The notes under the pieces were generated by a model. It saw only the letters and a program-made list of their open reading frames with translations, had not been told where the DNA came from and did no database searches. 6,693 nt of DNA from JAWOHX01 sp046484975 (GTDB taxonomy: Bacteria; Bacillota; Clostridia; DUPQ01), in NCBI GenBank assembly GCA_046484975.1, contig JAWOHX010000155.1:1-6693 (forward strand), read 5' to 3'. Below, piece by piece: positions 5,374 to 6,693 of the stretch (its first letter is position 1; each line of letters starts with the position of its first letter). A program made the position numbers and the translations under genes.

Positions 5374-6409
5374 ATAACACTTCCCTTCGAATCTCCTCTT
5401 CGGTGTATCCTGCCTCCAACAGGGGAGACAGAACATCCATGTCCAAATCCGGCACATAGGATTTGATGGCGGAAAAGCGCCCTTCGATGGTATATTGCCC
5501 CATGGCTGCAGGGAGCAGGACGGAATCCCCCATGGAGATGGAAGTGCTGCCGATGCGGCCTTTCCCCTCCAGGAATGTGTAGGTGTGGAACATCACACCT
5601 CTGGTATCATCGGCATGAAGGCCCGTGCAGGCAACATGCTCAACGCAGAAATACCTGTTCGCCTTGTAGAAGGTCCGCAGGGAATCCTCCCGTCTGATGG
5701 CAAGCCCTTTCAGGAAACCCTGGCGCTTTGGCAGGGAGTAATCGATGACATCCATGGCCTTTTCCAGATGAAGATCCCGTTTTTTCCCGTCAGTGATGCG
5801 GTCATAATCGTAGACCCTGTAAGTGGTGTTGGAATTTTGCTGGACCTCACAGATGAGGATTCCTTCCCCGATGGCATGCACCAGGCCGGCTGGGATGTCC
5901 AGGCAATCCCCGGGTTTCACCGAAACCACATTCAGGCAGTCCCTGACACTGTTGTCCTCCACCGCCCTGCGAAACCTCTCCCTGGTCATCCCTGACTTCA
6001 GTCCGTAGACCAGTTTGGCTTCCGGGAGGCAGTCCACCACATACCAAAGCTCGTTTTTCCCGAATTCTCCGTTTTCGTGAACTTTTGCATAGGTGTCATC
6101 GGGATGGACCTGCACCGATAATTTGTCATTGGCATCGATGAGCTTGATGAGAAGGGGGAATTTCCCGGGGCTTCCAGCAGTCCGGGAAGAACCGAGGATT
6201 TCCTCCCAGTGGGTAACGGCCAGCTTCTCCAGGGTCATTCCCCTGAAAATACCGTTTGACACCCTGCCCATCCCGTCCGGATGGGCGGAAATCTCCCAGC
6301 TTTCGGCAATCTTTCCGGGTGGAAGGGTTTTACCGAGTTTTTCCAAGTTACGGCCTCCCCAAAGGATGCTTTTAAACACAGGCTCGAACTTCAATGGATA
6401 ATATTTCAT
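5372..6409 (-). CDS. manA: Mannose-6-phosphate isomerase, class I
   Basis: This cytoplasmic zinc enzyme interconverts mannose 6-phosphate and fructose 6-phosphate, linking glycolysis to mannose use and GDP-mannose supply. It has 345 residues, near the shorter Bacillus-type ManA. The N-terminal block LKFEPVFKSILWGGRNL and ESWEISAHPDG are diagnostic. The zinc ligands are Q100 and H102 in VQVHPDD, E120 in KNELWYV and H178 in IPAGLVHAIGEG. EVQQNSNTTYRVYDY (188-202) supplies the active-site arginine (R198), and the C-terminal part is a second cupin-like half. The start at 6409 is chosen because GGGAGG (complement of 6414-6419) lies four bases upstream. A start at 6430 would add MKLMGGH but has only a weak site. 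A candidate promoter lies just upstream. It converges on the tRNA pair and shares their terminator. The partial gene upstream, 81 bases away on the same strand, could be cotranscribed. Confidence 0.95.
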   Translation of the reverse strand: MKYYPLKFEPVFKSILWGGRNLEKLGKTLPPGKIAESWEISAHPDGMGRVSNGIFRGMTLEKLAVTHWEEILGSSRTAGSPGKFPLLIKLIDANDKLSVQVHPDDTYAKVHENGEFGKNELWYVVDCLPEAKLVYGLKSGMTRERFRRAVEDNSVRDCLNVVSVKPGDCLDIPAGLVHAIGEGILICEVQQNSNTTYRVYDYDRITDGKKRDLHLEKAMDVIDYSLPKRQGFLKGLAIRREDSLRTFYKANRYFCVEHVACTGLHADDTRGVMFHTYTFLEGKGRIGSTSISMGDSVLLPAAMGQYTIEGRFSAIKSYVPDLDMDVLSPLLEAGYTEEEIRREVL

Positions 6410-6436
6410 ATGGCCTCCCATAAGCTTCATCCTGGT

Positions 6437-6466
6437 ATTCTATCATATGCCCCTGAACGGCCACAA
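6437..6466 (-). promoter_or_regulatory. Candidate promoter for manA
   Basis: On the minus strand TAGAAT (complement of 6437-6442) is preceded by TG one base upstream, an extended -10. TTGTGG (complement of 6461-6466) lies 18 bases further upstream as a poor -35. Transcription would start near 6430, about 20 bases before the manA ATG at 6409. No terminator with a T tract was seen between the upstream gene's stop (6491) and here. Confidence 0.4.
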
Positions 6467-6490
6467 CCTTCACACATATGACCTGTGGTT

Positions 6491-6693
6491 TCAGCAGCGC
6501 CTAGTCTTCGAAAGGGCAATGTCCTGGATTTTTTTCCGGCAAAAGAGAATCTGCCTTGCGATCTCCTTCTTTTTTCCGGAAAGCTCCCGGAGAAGGTCAT
6601 CACAGGCCCGGATTCGATAGATGACGGAATCCCGGAACCGGAGGTAATCATCGAGGGTGTCGATGGTGAGATCCCCCTTGTCCTCATAGAACC
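6491..6693 (-). CDS. Unidentified helical protein, C-terminal 66 codons (partial)
   Basis: The gene enters from the right edge; its start is outside the window. The readable frame begins FYEDKGDLTIDTLDDYLRF, continues through YRIRACDDLLRELSGKKKE, and ends RKKIQDIALSKTRRC before TGA (complement of 6491-6493). It is rich in L, R, K, D and E with spacing expected of amphipathic helices, and no membrane segment is seen. A competing open frame on the same strand (from 6687 to 6427) gives a serine-, proline- and arginine-rich peptide typical of a shadow. The frame chosen here has the GC-rich third positions of its neighbours. I do not recognise the family. It lies upstream of manA in the same direction, 81 bases from the manA start. 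Confidence 0.65.
   Translation of the reverse strand, partial: FYEDKGDLTIDTLDDYLRFRDSVIYRIRACDDLLRELSGKKKEIARQILFCRKKIQDIALSKTRRC

Noticed and set aside
5281..5466. 61-codon plus-strand ORF containing GIRGSNPLGVTR
   Set aside because: It translates tRNA-Glu itself, then the terminator and antisense manA.
6427..6687. 86-codon minus-strand ORF beginning MRTRGISP
   Set aside because: Its serine/proline/arginine-rich composition is typical of an off-frame reading. The +2 frame on the same strand gives a more protein-like sequence that continues beyond the edge.

Overview
The window reads as ordinary chromosome of a Gram-positive anaerobe of the Clostridia (Bacillota), probably near Lachnospiraceae or a related family. 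The basis is protein style: a clostridial-type LeuC of about 420 residues with a 163-residue LeuD, a DivIC/FtsB-type divisome protein, a 'pyrophosphatase' of a small family I recall mainly from Clostridia, tRNA genes that encode their CCA ends, GGAGG ribosome binding sites and consensus sigma-A-type promoters. Codon use is fairly GC-rich. No plasmid, phage or insertion-sequence genes are seen, and the species cannot be named from this window.

Layout. At 1-39 (minus) is the first 13 codons of a gene that looks like thymidylate synthase. It diverges from a short DivIC/FtsB-like membrane coiled-coil gene (170-448, plus) that has a near-consensus promoter. A hairpin terminator (469-498) separates this gene from the leuC-leuD-leuB cluster (519-3362), whose genes overlap or nearly touch. 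Together they encode isopropylmalate isomerase and isopropylmalate dehydrogenase, the second and third steps of leucine synthesis; leuA is not here. A perfect -35/-10 promoter lying across the end of leuB drives tRNA-Ala(GGC), which is followed by a strong terminator.

Next is a 185-codon gene (3640-4197) that appears to be a chimera. Its first ~55 residues resemble the two ends of an AbiEi-type (DUF6088) antitoxin with the middle missing. Its last ~115 residues are a clostridial pyrophosphatase-like domain. A membrane-anchored calcineurin-like phosphoesterase follows (4289-5128). Then come tRNA-Met(CAT, elongator type) and tRNA-Glu(CTC) behind a strong promoter, ending in a hairpin that serves both strands. 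Convergent to these is manA (5372-6409, minus), mannose-6-phosphate isomerase. At the right edge, also minus, is the C-terminal 66 codons of an unidentified helical protein (6491-6693).

Most of the window is housekeeping. The most unusual item is the antitoxin/pyrophosphatase chimera. Also of note are the compact arrangements: a promoter buried in the end of leuB, another candidate at the end of the divisome gene just before a hairpin, a possible 32-codon ORF with start/stop overlaps on both sides, and a shared terminator that overlaps the manA stop codon. No CRISPR array, riboswitch, T-box or attachment site was recognised.
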